Source: Dehalococcoidia bacterium
GTDB taxonomy: Bacteria; Chloroflexota; Dehalococcoidia; SHXV01
Length of the DNA stretch: 33,982 nt
Assembly (NCBI GenBank): GCA_009693105.1
Contig: SHXV01000012.1
Location: forward strand, 1-33,982
Direction: 5' to 3'
Shown: positions 1 through 6,907 of the stretch, one piece after another
Position numbering within the stretch: the first letter of the stretch is position 1
Layout of the letters: every line of letters begins with the position of its first letter
Program-made: the position numbers and the translations under genes
Notes under the pieces: model-generated
Told to the model about the DNA's origin: nothing
Seen by the model: the letters and a program-made list of their open reading frames with translations, nothing else
Databases searched by the model: none

Positions 1-1302
1 GCTCCAAAGCGGGGCGGTCTCTTTTACGGCTGGTACATCGCCCTTTCTGGGGCGGCCTCCAACTTCCTCATCATCGGCATCACGTTGTTCGGGTTTGGCG
101 TCTTCATCGGCGAATTCCGCCAGGAGTTCGGCTGGAGCGTGAAGGCGATCGCGCTCGGCATATCGATCCGAAGTCTGGAGCAGGGTGTCCTCTCCCCGTT
201 CACAGGGTACCTGATCGATCGCTTCGGCCCCCGCAAGATGTCGGTCGCTAGCATGATCATCATCGCCCTGTCGCTGTTCATGTTCAGCCAGGTCCGCCAC
301 CTCCCCGTCTACTACGCCGCCTCCGCCATCATGGCGTTCGGGCAAAGCCTGGGCGGATTCAGCACGTTCTCCACCGCCCTCGTGGCGTGGTTCCAGCGCA
401 AGCGCGGCCGAGCGATGGGGATGATCTACGCCGGTAACGGGCTGGGCTACATGGGAGCGCTCATCGTCGCCGCGATGGTCGGCGGAATGGGCTGGCGGGG
501 CGCGCTCCTTGGGCTGGGGCTCGTCATGCTAGTGGTGGGCATTCCCCTTTCGCTGGTGATCCGGGACCGGCCGGAGCCCTATGGCTACTCGCCGGACGGA
601 GAGCCGCTGCAGCCGGCGACCTCAGCGGCGTCGCCCGGCGGGGGCAGGCCGGCGGCCACCGGGATGGAGGTACGGGAGACGCTGCATACGCCGGCGTTCT
701 ACCTGCTGGTCCTGGCAACTGCGTTTGGCGGGGCGATCCACGGTCCGTGGGCGGTGTTCTCCATCCCCCACTACCAGGCGGTGGGCTTTTCCACGGCGAC
801 AGCGGGCGCGCTGGTGGCCGCCTACGGGCTGCTCCAGGTTCCGCTTCGGCTGGTGCTGGGGCCGCTGGGAGACCGTTACGGCCGAAGGTACATCTACATT
901 CTCGGTTTCCTGCTGGCGCCCATCGGCATGGCCTGCGTCAGCTACGTCTCTCCGGATCGGCTCTGGCTTCTCCTGCCGTTCTTTCTCTTCTTCGGCGCAG
1001 GACATGCGTTGTGGGGTATTGGCAACCACACGATCATCGCCGACTACTTCGGCACGAAACGATTCGCCACCATCCGCGGGCTATCGCAGAGCCTCCAGCT
1101 CCCGATAGCGATCGTCACCCCGCTGTTCGTCGGCACCATTTTCGACCAGGGCGGCAGCTACCGCCCGGCGTTCCTCATCCTGGCGGCGATCCAGGCGGTG
1201 GGCGCGATCTGGGTGCTGCTGATCCGGAGACCGATGTGGAGGGATGTGGAGGCGAGCCGGCGCACCCCGCTTGTGCCCCCGGACCCATCGGCGGTACGGT
1301 AA
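1..1302 (+). CDS. MFS transporter, 5' end outside window
   Basis: The reading frame is open from base 1 (APKRGGLFYGWYIAL...), so the gene starts upstream of the window. The TTG at 85 used by the ORF track is only an internal codon. The visible 433 residues contain the GLFYGWYI N-terminal helix, about twelve hydrophobic segments and an MFS loop 2-3 motif (GYLIDRFGPRKM) after helix 2. A second copy (GPLGDRYGRRYI) follows in the C-terminal half, after a loop at about residues 190-220. The style resembles the monocarboxylate/oxalate-formate antiporter branch of MFS_1. It should act in the cytoplasmic membrane as a secondary transporter, probably of a small organic acid; the substrate is not readable. 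The gene is 23 bp upstream of an isochorismatase-fold hydrolase with its own SD, so they are likely one operon. Confidence 0.9.
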   Translation, partial: APKRGGLFYGWYIALSGAASNFLIIGITLFGFGVFIGEFRQEFGWSVKAIALGISIRSLEQGVLSPFTGYLIDRFGPRKMSVASMIIIALSLFMFSQVRHLPVYYAASAIMAFGQSLGGFSTFSTALVAWFQRKRGRAMGMIYAGNGLGYMGALIVAAMVGGMGWRGALLGLGLVMLVVGIPLSLVIRDRPEPYGYSPDGEPLQPATSAASPGGGRPAATGMEVRETLHTPAFYLLVLATAFGGAIHGPWAVFSIPHYQAVGFSTATAGALVAAYGLLQVPLRLVLGPLGDRYGRRYIYILGFLLAPIGMACVSYVSPDRLWLLLPFFLFFGAGHALWGIGNHTIIADYFGTKRFATIRGLSQSLQLPIAIVTPLFVGTIFDQGGSYRPAFLILAAIQAVGAIWVLLIRRPMWRDVEASRRTPLVPPDPSAVR

Positions 1303-1325
1303 GCGGCAGTTCACCCGGAGGCGCG

Positions 1326-1865
1326 ATGATGACCACCCAGCCGCTCACCCTTGACCCCGCCCGCACGGCCGTCCTGATCATGGACTTCACCCAGAACATC
1401 GTGGACAACTACGCCAGCGATCCGCCCGGCACCGTACAACACGCGGCGGAGGTGCTGGCCGCCGCCCGTAAAGCGGGCGTGCCGGTGATTCATGTTGTGC
1501 CGGGCGGCCCCGGACGCCCGCCGGCCGTGATCCACCCCGGCGTGGCTCCGGCGGCGGACGAGGTGACGATCCAGAAAGAGAAGATGGGATCGTTCTCCAC
1601 CACCGGGCTGGACGCCCGGCTGCGCCAGATGGGGCGGGACACGCTGGTGCTCATGGGCGTGGCCACCAGCGGCTGCGTCCTGTCCACCGCGCGCTGGGGC
1701 TTTGACCTCAACTACAAGCAGGTCGTCGTCACCGACGGCTGCTCCGATCCCAACCCGGACGTCCACAAGCTGCTGACGGAGCAGGTGCACCCCAACAGCT
1801 TCGTCGGCCTCTGGCGGCTGGCCCAGATGGCGACGGCGCGCGAGGTGAGCGCGGCGCTGACCTGA
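1326..1865 (+). CDS. Isochorismatase-fold cysteine hydrolase
   Basis: This is a 179-residue cytosolic alpha/beta protein of the isochorismatase/nicotinamidase superfamily, which cleaves amides, carbamoyl groups or vinyl ethers. The triad of the cysteine-hydrolase branch is complete: Asp20 (LIMDFTQ), Lys84 (QKEKMGSF) and Cys117 (ATSGCVLS), with the usual cis-peptide region before the Cys. The start is ATG 1326, with GGAGG about five bases ahead; ATG 1329 is possible. The long upstream extension in the ORF track overlaps the MFS gene and is a shadow. It follows the MFS gene by 23 bp, suggesting uptake and then hydrolysis of the same amide-like compound; that link is inference. The paralogue at 27993 lacks the Cys. 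The exact substrate cannot be assigned. Confidence 0.9.
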   Translation: MMTTQPLTLDPARTAVLIMDFTQNIVDNYASDPPGTVQHAAEVLAAARKAGVPVIHVVPGGPGRPPAVIHPGVAPAADEVTIQKEKMGSFSTTGLDARLRQMGRDTLVLMGVATSGCVLSTARWGFDLNYKQVVVTDGCSDPNPDVHKLLTEQVHPNSFVGLWRLAQMATAREVSAALT

Positions 1866-1875
1866 CCGCGTCTGT

Positions 1876-1906
1876 TTGCCGGGGGACCACCCCACCCTGT
1901 TACAAT
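1876..1906 (+). promoter_or_regulatory. Candidate promoter, possibly giving a leaderless mRNA
   Basis: TACAAT at 1901-1906 is a good -10 hexamer, with a weak TTGCCG at 1876-1881 (19 bp spacer). The ATG of the following MFS gene lies at 1914, where transcription would be expected to begin, and no Shine-Dalgarno sequence precedes it. This is suggestive only; the -35 match and spacer are poor. Confidence 0.4.
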
Positions 1907-1913
1907 CGGGGCC

Positions 1914-3233
1914 ATGGCCCGCACGCGCCACCCAGCTCCACCCGCTCTCCCTCCCCTCGATGCGACGGAGCGAACCGCGCGCCACGATGGAGGGGCGTTC
2001 CATTCCTTTCGCTACCGCGACTTCCGCATCCTCTGGTACAGCAACGGACTCTCCACCATCGCCAACTGGATCCAGCAGACGACGATCGGCTGGCTGGTTT
2101 TCGACCTCACCGGGTCCGGGAGCATCTTAGGGCTGATGAACGGGCTGCGTTCCGTCCCCATGTTCTTCCTCACCCCCGTAGCGGGCGTGGCCGCCGATCG
2201 CATGGATCGAAAGCGGCTGATGTTCAGCACCCAGCTGGTGCTCCTGCTCAGCACCCTTGCCGTGGCGACCATCCTGCTCCTGGGGCAGCTTGCCATCTGG
2301 CACCTCTTCGTCTTCTCAGTGGTGGTGGCCATCGCCATGGCGTTCAACCAGCCCGTACGGCAGACCGCGATCTTCGACGTGGTCCCACGCGCGGCCGTGC
2401 CCAACGCGCTGGCGCTGAGCAACATGGGCATGAGCGTAACGCGGGTGCTGGGCCCCGGCGCCGGGGGACTGCTCCTGGCGACGATGGGCGCTTCCGGCAA
2501 CTTCTTCATCCAGGCGGTGGCGTTGCTGGCCGCAACCCTGACCGTCCTGATGCTGCGCCTTCCCGCGCGGTCGGCGCTATCGCTCCACCGCCAGTCCCCC
2601 TTCCGCGATATGCGGGACGGCTTCGCCTACGTCGGGCAGGATCGGCGGGTGCGCGGGCTTCTCCTGATGGGACTGATGCCGCCCATCTTCCTCTGGCCCT
2701 ACTGGAACGCGCTGATGCCCATCTTCGCAAAGGAGGCGTTGCACACGGGCCCCACCGGGCTCGGCCTCCTGCTCGCCGCCATCGGCGGGGGAGGCATCCT
2801 TGGCGCCGCGGTTGTGGCATCGATGACCGGATTCGAACGGCGGGGCCTGCTTCAGCTCGTGGCCATGCTCGGCATGTCCGGCGCGATGGTGGGGTTCGCC
2901 CTGAGCCCTACCGTCCTCATCGCCGTGGCGTTCCTCTTCCTGGGCGGATTCATCGAGCAGTTCTACATGGTGACCAATCAAACGATCACCCAGCTCATCA
3001 CCCCCGACCACATGCGGGGACGGGTCGTGAGCCTGATGCAGATACCCATGTTCGTCTTCCCGCTAGGGTCGCTGCTGGGGGGCGTCCTGGCCGATATCTT
3101 CGGCATCCGGGGCACCGTTATCACGATGACCTGCATTGGCGCCGCCATCGCCGCGCTGTTCCTCATCGGCACCCCGGAGGTACGCAAGCTCCGCCTCTCA
3201 GAGATGACCGCGGAGGCCAGCAGCGCCCCCTAA
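1914..3233 (+). CDS. MFS transporter, MFS_3 (EntS-like) family
   Basis: This 439-residue polytopic membrane protein has a cytosolic N-terminal tail of about 30 residues (FHSFRYRDFRILWYSN), which is typical of the MFS_3/enterobactin-exporter-like branch. After helix 2 it has the loop motif AGVAADRMDRKRLM, followed by the family's FNQPVRQTAIFDVVP stretch, where these proteins have N-Q-P-x-R. About twelve hydrophobic segments are visible. Members are proton-driven exporters of siderophores, drugs or metabolites; the substrate here is unknown. The ATG at 1914 has no SD but sits just after a TACAAT box, so a leaderless transcript is plausible. It ends facing the esterase gene, with a perfect palindrome in between. 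Confidence 0.88.
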   Translation: MARTRHPAPPALPPLDATERTARHDGGAFHSFRYRDFRILWYSNGLSTIANWIQQTTIGWLVFDLTGSGSILGLMNGLRSVPMFFLTPVAGVAADRMDRKRLMFSTQLVLLLSTLAVATILLLGQLAIWHLFVFSVVVAIAMAFNQPVRQTAIFDVVPRAAVPNALALSNMGMSVTRVLGPGAGGLLLATMGASGNFFIQAVALLAATLTVLMLRLPARSALSLHRQSPFRDMRDGFAYVGQDRRVRGLLLMGLMPPIFLWPYWNALMPIFAKEALHTGPTGLGLLLAAIGGGGILGAAVVASMTGFERRGLLQLVAMLGMSGAMVGFALSPTVLIAVAFLFLGGFIEQFYMVTNQTITQLITPDHMRGRVVSLMQIPMFVFPLGSLLGGVLADIFGIRGTVITMTCIGAAIAALFLIGTPEVRKLRLSEMTAEASSAP

Positions 3234-3306
3234 CCGGTCCACCCTCTTACCAGAGGAAGCCGGCCCCACCCTGCCGGCCCTTTAGGCCCTTTCAGGAAGC
3301 CCAACG

Positions 3307-3340
3307 CAAGAGCGGGGCCCCTGCAGGGGCCCCGCTCTTG
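3307..3340. terminator. 34-bp perfect palindrome, bidirectional terminator candidate
   Basis: CAAGAGCGGGGCCCCTG is followed directly by its exact reverse complement, centred on a PstI-like CTGCAG. As RNA this would make a hairpin of about 15 GC-rich pairs with a four-base loop. It lies between two convergent genes (plus gene ending 3233, minus gene ending 3365), as expected for a shared terminator. There is no T-run on either side, so classical intrinsic termination is uncertain. Confidence 0.65.
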
Positions 3341-3364
3341 CCAGTTCTGTCGGTGGCGATCCCG

Positions 3365-4396
3365 TCAATGCAGCTGCTGACCTGCGAAAAACGCCCAGAT
3401 GATCCCCGCAGCATCGATCTCTCCCGAGGACGCCTCGGGCCAGGCATGCGCGCCACCCCGAGTGATATAGAGAACGACGGGGGCGACACACCCGCCGTAC
3501 GCCTCTTTCGTGGTGCGGTCGTTCATCTTCTCCGGCGCGGGTGGCGCCGTGCAGCCGTTGCGCGCTGCCCAGTTCCGCGCGGAATCGCGTGCGCCGGGAT
3601 AGGCATAGGTCCCGCGCACCATGCCGCGCTCAAAAGGAACGGAGCTGTCACTCATCGCGTGAAACCCCAGGACCGGGATCCGGCGAGTACACGACTCACC
3701 GGGGAAGGATAACCCAGCCACGGCGGCGAAGGCGACGATACGTCCATCCGCCTCGCAGGCCAGCCGCGAAGCCATAAAGGCACCGTTGGAGAAGCCCACG
3801 GCGTACACCCGTGCCGTATCGAGGCAGATTTCCGCCGCCAACTGATCGATGAGGGCACCGATGAACTGCACATCGTCCACGGTCCCCGGGGCGGTAGCGC
3901 CGGCGGCCCAGGCATGGGTCTGGCCGCTGCCTTCAGGCGTGAGCAGCAAGAACCCGGCGCGGTCGGAATGCGGCACCAGCGCGGAATACTTCTCCTGGAT
4001 CGCGGCATTGCTGCCCCGCCCGTGGAAGTTCAGCACCAGCGGCAGGGCGCGCCCATTGGTTGCGCCTGCGGGGACGTGGAGTAGGTACTCGCGGTCGCCC
4101 AGCGCTGTGGGAAGGCGCCGCCGGGTGGAGGCGCCCGCCTTCAGGTCCGCCGGCCAGGGGGCATTACAGCCATCGACCACAAACAGGGCCGTGGTAGGGC
4201 CACGGGTATTCACATTCCTCCGCTCATCCGCGGGAGCGATAGCGCCAGCCTCTGCTGAGGGCCGCTCTACCCCGGCAGACACGTTGGTTGCGCTCGCATC
4301 GCGCTGGGCGGACGCCCCGCACCCCGCCAGCACAAGGCAGGTGAAGACCAGCGGGAGGAGTAAACGGAATCTGGTAAGAGAGGGGATCTGTCGCAT
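3365..4396 (-). CDS. Secreted lipoprotein esterase (PHB depolymerase/LpqC-like)
   Basis: This 343-residue protein starts with a lipoprotein signal peptide (hydrophobic stretch at about 10-24, lipobox LAGC with Cys26), so it should be exported and lipid-anchored. A low-complexity linker (27-75) leads into an alpha/beta hydrolase domain of the polyhydroxybutyrate depolymerase/feruloyl esterase type (COG3509). It shows an oxyanion loop FHGRGSN (124-130), the nucleophile elbow GFSNGA with Ser203, a likely acid Asp250 (MSDSSVP) and His317 (GGAHAWP). Such enzymes cleave extracellular esters such as PHB oligomers or aryl esters; which one is not visible. It is divergent from the acyltransferase fusion. 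The start at 4396 has no SD but follows a TAGACT box by 8 bases, suggesting a leaderless mRNA. Confidence 0.85.
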   Translation of the reverse strand: MRQIPSLTRFRLLLPLVFTCLVLAGCGASAQRDASATNVSAGVERPSAEAGAIAPADERRNVNTRGPTTALFVVDGCNAPWPADLKAGASTRRRLPTALGDREYLLHVPAGATNGRALPLVLNFHGRGSNAAIQEKYSALVPHSDRAGFLLLTPEGSGQTHAWAAGATAPGTVDDVQFIGALIDQLAAEICLDTARVYAVGFSNGAFMASRLACEADGRIVAFAAVAGLSFPGESCTRRIPVLGFHAMSDSSVPFERGMVRGTYAYPGARDSARNWAARNGCTAPPAPEKMNDRTTKEAYGGCVAPVVLYITRGGAHAWPEASSGEIDAAGIIWAFFAGQQLH

Positions 4397-4404
4397 CGCG
4401 GCAG

Positions 4405-4410
4405 AGTCTA
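4405..4410 (-). promoter_or_regulatory. Candidate -10 box for the lipoprotein esterase
   Basis: The minus strand reads GGATAGACTCTGCCGCG and then the ATG. TAGACT is a -10-like hexamer 8 bases from the start codon, so transcription would begin at or next to the ATG. No convincing -35 element or SD is visible. Confidence 0.35.
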
Positions 4411-4417
4411 TCCTGTA

Positions 4418-6823
4418 TTGCCAGCCAATGCTAGCATCGTTTACATATTGATAATCGGACGGGTCAGAGCGACGGTGCAGGCAACGAGGAACGAAGGGCA
4501 GAGAAACGCGTTCCTAGACGTTGTCCGGACCGTGGCGATTCTGCGCGTCGTGGCCTGGCACACCTACGGCTACGCCGTCCTTTCCTACCTCATCGCCTCT
4601 ATGCCAGCCATGTTCTTCGTCGCCGGGGCGCTCATGGCGCACTCGCTCCGCCGCGGGGGCGCGCTCACGGTGCTGTACCGCCGGTTCTACCGGCTCCTGA
4701 TCCCCCTCTGGCTGATCGGCGCCTTCGCCATCGCCGTCATGATCGGCTACAACCACCAGAACCCCTCCCCTGCCACGCAGTTCGATCGGACAAACGTGCT
4801 CTGGTGGATCCTGCCGATATGGGACCCCCAGGGGTCAGACTGGGGACTGACCTGGTGGACCACCCTCTGGTATTTGCGCGCGACGGCGTGGCTGCTGCTG
4901 GCCAGCCCTCCGCTGCTCTGGCTCTGGCGCAGGATCGGCCCGGCGCTGCTCATCCTGCCGCTCCTAGGGATCATCCTCACGGAGGAACGGCTGCGCGCAG
5001 ACCACACGCTTGCCTGGCAGGTGCAGGACTTCGCCCTCTACAGCTTCTTCTGGATGCTGGGATTCGCTTATACCGATGGTCTGTTCGCGCGCTTTTCCAC
5101 GCCGGTACGGGCCCTCCTAGCCCTGGCCTTCGCGGTCGAGGCCGCTGTCTGGGCGCTGACCCAGGACGTGCCGGGGGGCATCGTCAACGCATCCTATCCC
5201 CTCCACCTGTTGGTGGGGCTGGCGTGGCTGTTCGGAGCGCTGGCGATCGAAGCCCCGCTGGGGCGGCTGGCGCAGAGGCCGCGCATCAGCAGCGCCATCT
5301 ACTGGGTGAACGAGCGCGCGCTGACGATCTACCTGTGGCAGTCCGCCGGCCTGTTCTGCATGTACCAAATCCTGTGGGCGGAGCCCCATTCCCGCCTGAC
5401 GCGCGATCTCCTGGCGTTGCCTATCGTCGCCTCCGTCACGCTGCTGGCCACACTGCTCTTCGGCTGGGCGGAGGACGTCGCCGCCGGACGAGCGCCACGG
5501 CTCTGGCCGCGAAGGCCGGGGTCGCCCCAGCGGAGACGGGGCGCTCTCTCCACCGCTGCGCTCGGCCTCGCCGCCACGGCGATGGCCGCGAGCGGGCTGT
5601 GGGCCGTGCTGGTCACGGGGGGCGATGTGGTGGCCGAAAGCGCCACCACGCTGGGAACGTCCCGCGCCCGCACGGTGCCGCCATCCGGCGTCGGGCTGCG
5701 CCTGCGAACGGAGCGCGCCCGGATATTCGCCAGCGCGCCGACCCCCGCCGCTCCGAGCCGGACGAGGCCGGTCACAACAGTGGAACTCCAGACCGATTTG
5801 GAATCGTGGCTCAACGAGAAGGGGTTCTCCGGCGCGACCGTCACCATCATGCGGGGATCCGGCGAAACATGGACCGGCGCCGCCGGACTTCATGCATGGG
5901 GAACGCCCTTTGAGGCGAACGAGTTATATGGCATCGCCAGCATCACCAAGACGTTCACCGTGGCGCTCATCATGCGGCTCGTTGAACACGGGCTCGTCGA
6001 TCTGGACGCCCCCATGAGCCACTACGTGCGGGAATACCCACTGGCCAGCCAGTTCACCGTGCGGCAGCTCATCCAGCATCGCAGCGGTCTCATCCCAACC
6101 GACCAGCTCCCCCCGGATGAGGCCCTGGCGGAGGCTGAACTGGCCGGGCTGCAATTCGAGCCGGGGAGCGACTTTCTCTACTCGACTCCCGGCTACATGC
6201 TGCTGGGTCTCGTCATTGAAAACGTGATGAACCGCTCCTACACGGAGGTCCTGCACCGGGATCTCCTCGACCCGCTCGGACTCACCTTCACCTACATGGA
6301 TGAAGACCTCCTGCCCCTTGATTACTCGACCCATCCCTATTGGGTCCACCCTGAGCTCGGTTACTACGGCATCCTCTGGTCGGCGGGAGGGATCTGGTCG
6401 ACAACGGAGGACCTTGCCCGTTGGGCGAACGCCCTCTGGGGCGGGGACACCGTCGTCTCGCCCGCATCGCTAGATGCGATGACCACATTCCTCGGGCGCG
6501 AGTTCGCTTTCACCGGGCTGGGCACCTACCCCTTCTGCCCCTGCTGGACGGAAGACAGGCGGCTGCGGGCCGACACGTGGGGTCACCTGGGCGTCAGCGG
6601 AATGATCGAGTACGACCCCGAGGACCGGATCGCGGTCTCCATGTCCATCAGCGGCACCCTCGTGGACGAGAACGTCGAGATGGCGCTCGAGGATCTCAGC
6701 ATCCGACTGCGCGATCTCATTCGCGGGCGGCCGTTCGCCGCTGCGGAGCCCGACGCGGGGCCCGCCGCCGAGCCGGCTGTAGCGCCGGCGGACGAATCCG
6801 AGGGAGAGTCCGCGACCGACTAG
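4418..6823 (+). CDS. Fusion: membrane acyltransferase_3 + beta-lactamase-fold serine hydrolase
   Basis: This is an 801-residue two-part protein. Residues 30-355 form an acyltransferase_3 (OafA/YrhL-like) integral membrane domain of about ten helices. Its N-terminal signature FLDVVRTVAILRVVAWH places the conserved His at 48. Another hydrophobic helix (about 376-400) and a Pro/Ala/Arg-rich linker (about 405-450) lead into a class C beta-lactamase/penicillin-binding-like domain (455-770). That domain has the S-x-x-K motif (SITK, Ser508/Lys511), YST at 588-590 in place of the usual Y-x-N, and an HLG motif at 723-725. The C-terminus is acidic and Ala/Pro-rich. The hydrolase should face outside. 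Together the halves suggest adding and removing or transferring an acyl group on a surface glycan or peptide; this is inference. The track's TTG 4418 is a weak start, and GTG 4475 (MQATRNEGQRN) is equally plausible. Confidence 0.85.
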   Translation: MPANASIVYILIIGRVRATVQATRNEGQRNAFLDVVRTVAILRVVAWHTYGYAVLSYLIASMPAMFFVAGALMAHSLRRGGALTVLYRRFYRLLIPLWLIGAFAIAVMIGYNHQNPSPATQFDRTNVLWWILPIWDPQGSDWGLTWWTTLWYLRATAWLLLASPPLLWLWRRIGPALLILPLLGIILTEERLRADHTLAWQVQDFALYSFFWMLGFAYTDGLFARFSTPVRALLALAFAVEAAVWALTQDVPGGIVNASYPLHLLVGLAWLFGALAIEAPLGRLAQRPRISSAIYWVNERALTIYLWQSAGLFCMYQILWAEPHSRLTRDLLALPIVASVTLLATLLFGWAEDVAAGRAPRLWPRRPGSPQRRRGALSTAALGLAATAMAASGLWAVLVTGGDVVAESATTLGTSRARTVPPSGVGLRLRTERARIFASAPTPAAPSRTRPVTTVELQTDLESWLNEKGFSGATVTIMRGSGETWTGAAGLHAWGTPFEANELYGIASITKTFTVALIMRLVEHGLVDLDAPMSHYVREYPLASQFTVRQLIQHRSGLIPTDQLPPDEALAEAELAGLQFEPGSDFLYSTPGYMLLGLVIENVMNRSYTEVLHRDLLDPLGLTFTYMDEDLLPLDYSTHPYWVHPELGYYGILWSAGGIWSTTEDLARWANALWGGDTVVSPASLDAMTTFLGREFAFTGLGTYPFCPCWTEDRRLRADTWGHLGVSGMIEYDPEDRIAVSMSISGTLVDENVEMALEDLSIRLRDLIRGRPFAAAEPDAGPAAEPAVAPADESEGESATD

Positions 6824-6870
6824 GGCGCGGCCCTCCCACCGGAGCCGTGCGCGATTTCACACCCGCGCGC

Positions 6871-6900
6871 TATACTGCAGCGCACAATCCAAATGGAGGG
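6871..6900 (+). promoter_or_regulatory. -10 box and SD for CoA-transferase 1
   Basis: TATACT at 6871-6876 matches a -10 hexamer; no good -35 is visible. GGAGGG at 6895-6900 lies seven bases before ATG 6908 and so decides that start over the in-frame ATG at 6893, which would overlap the SD. Confidence 0.5.
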
Positions 6901-6907
6901 TATTCCA

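Noticed and set aside
3307-3340. Palindrome as an operator or origin element
   Set aside because: Its position between two convergent stop codons fits a terminator better; no iterons or AT-rich region nearby.
4804-5913. 369-aa plus-strand ORF
   Set aside because: Alternate frame inside the acyltransferase fusion; Gly/Arg/Ala-rich shadow. Its presence first raised the idea of two overlapping genes, but the 801-residue frame is continuous and carries all motifs.
5820-6700. Calling the C-terminal domain of the fusion a beta-lactamase resistance gene
   Set aside because: The SxxK fold is shared with many esterases and peptidases, the Y-x-N motif is altered, and the fusion to an acyltransferase argues for another role.
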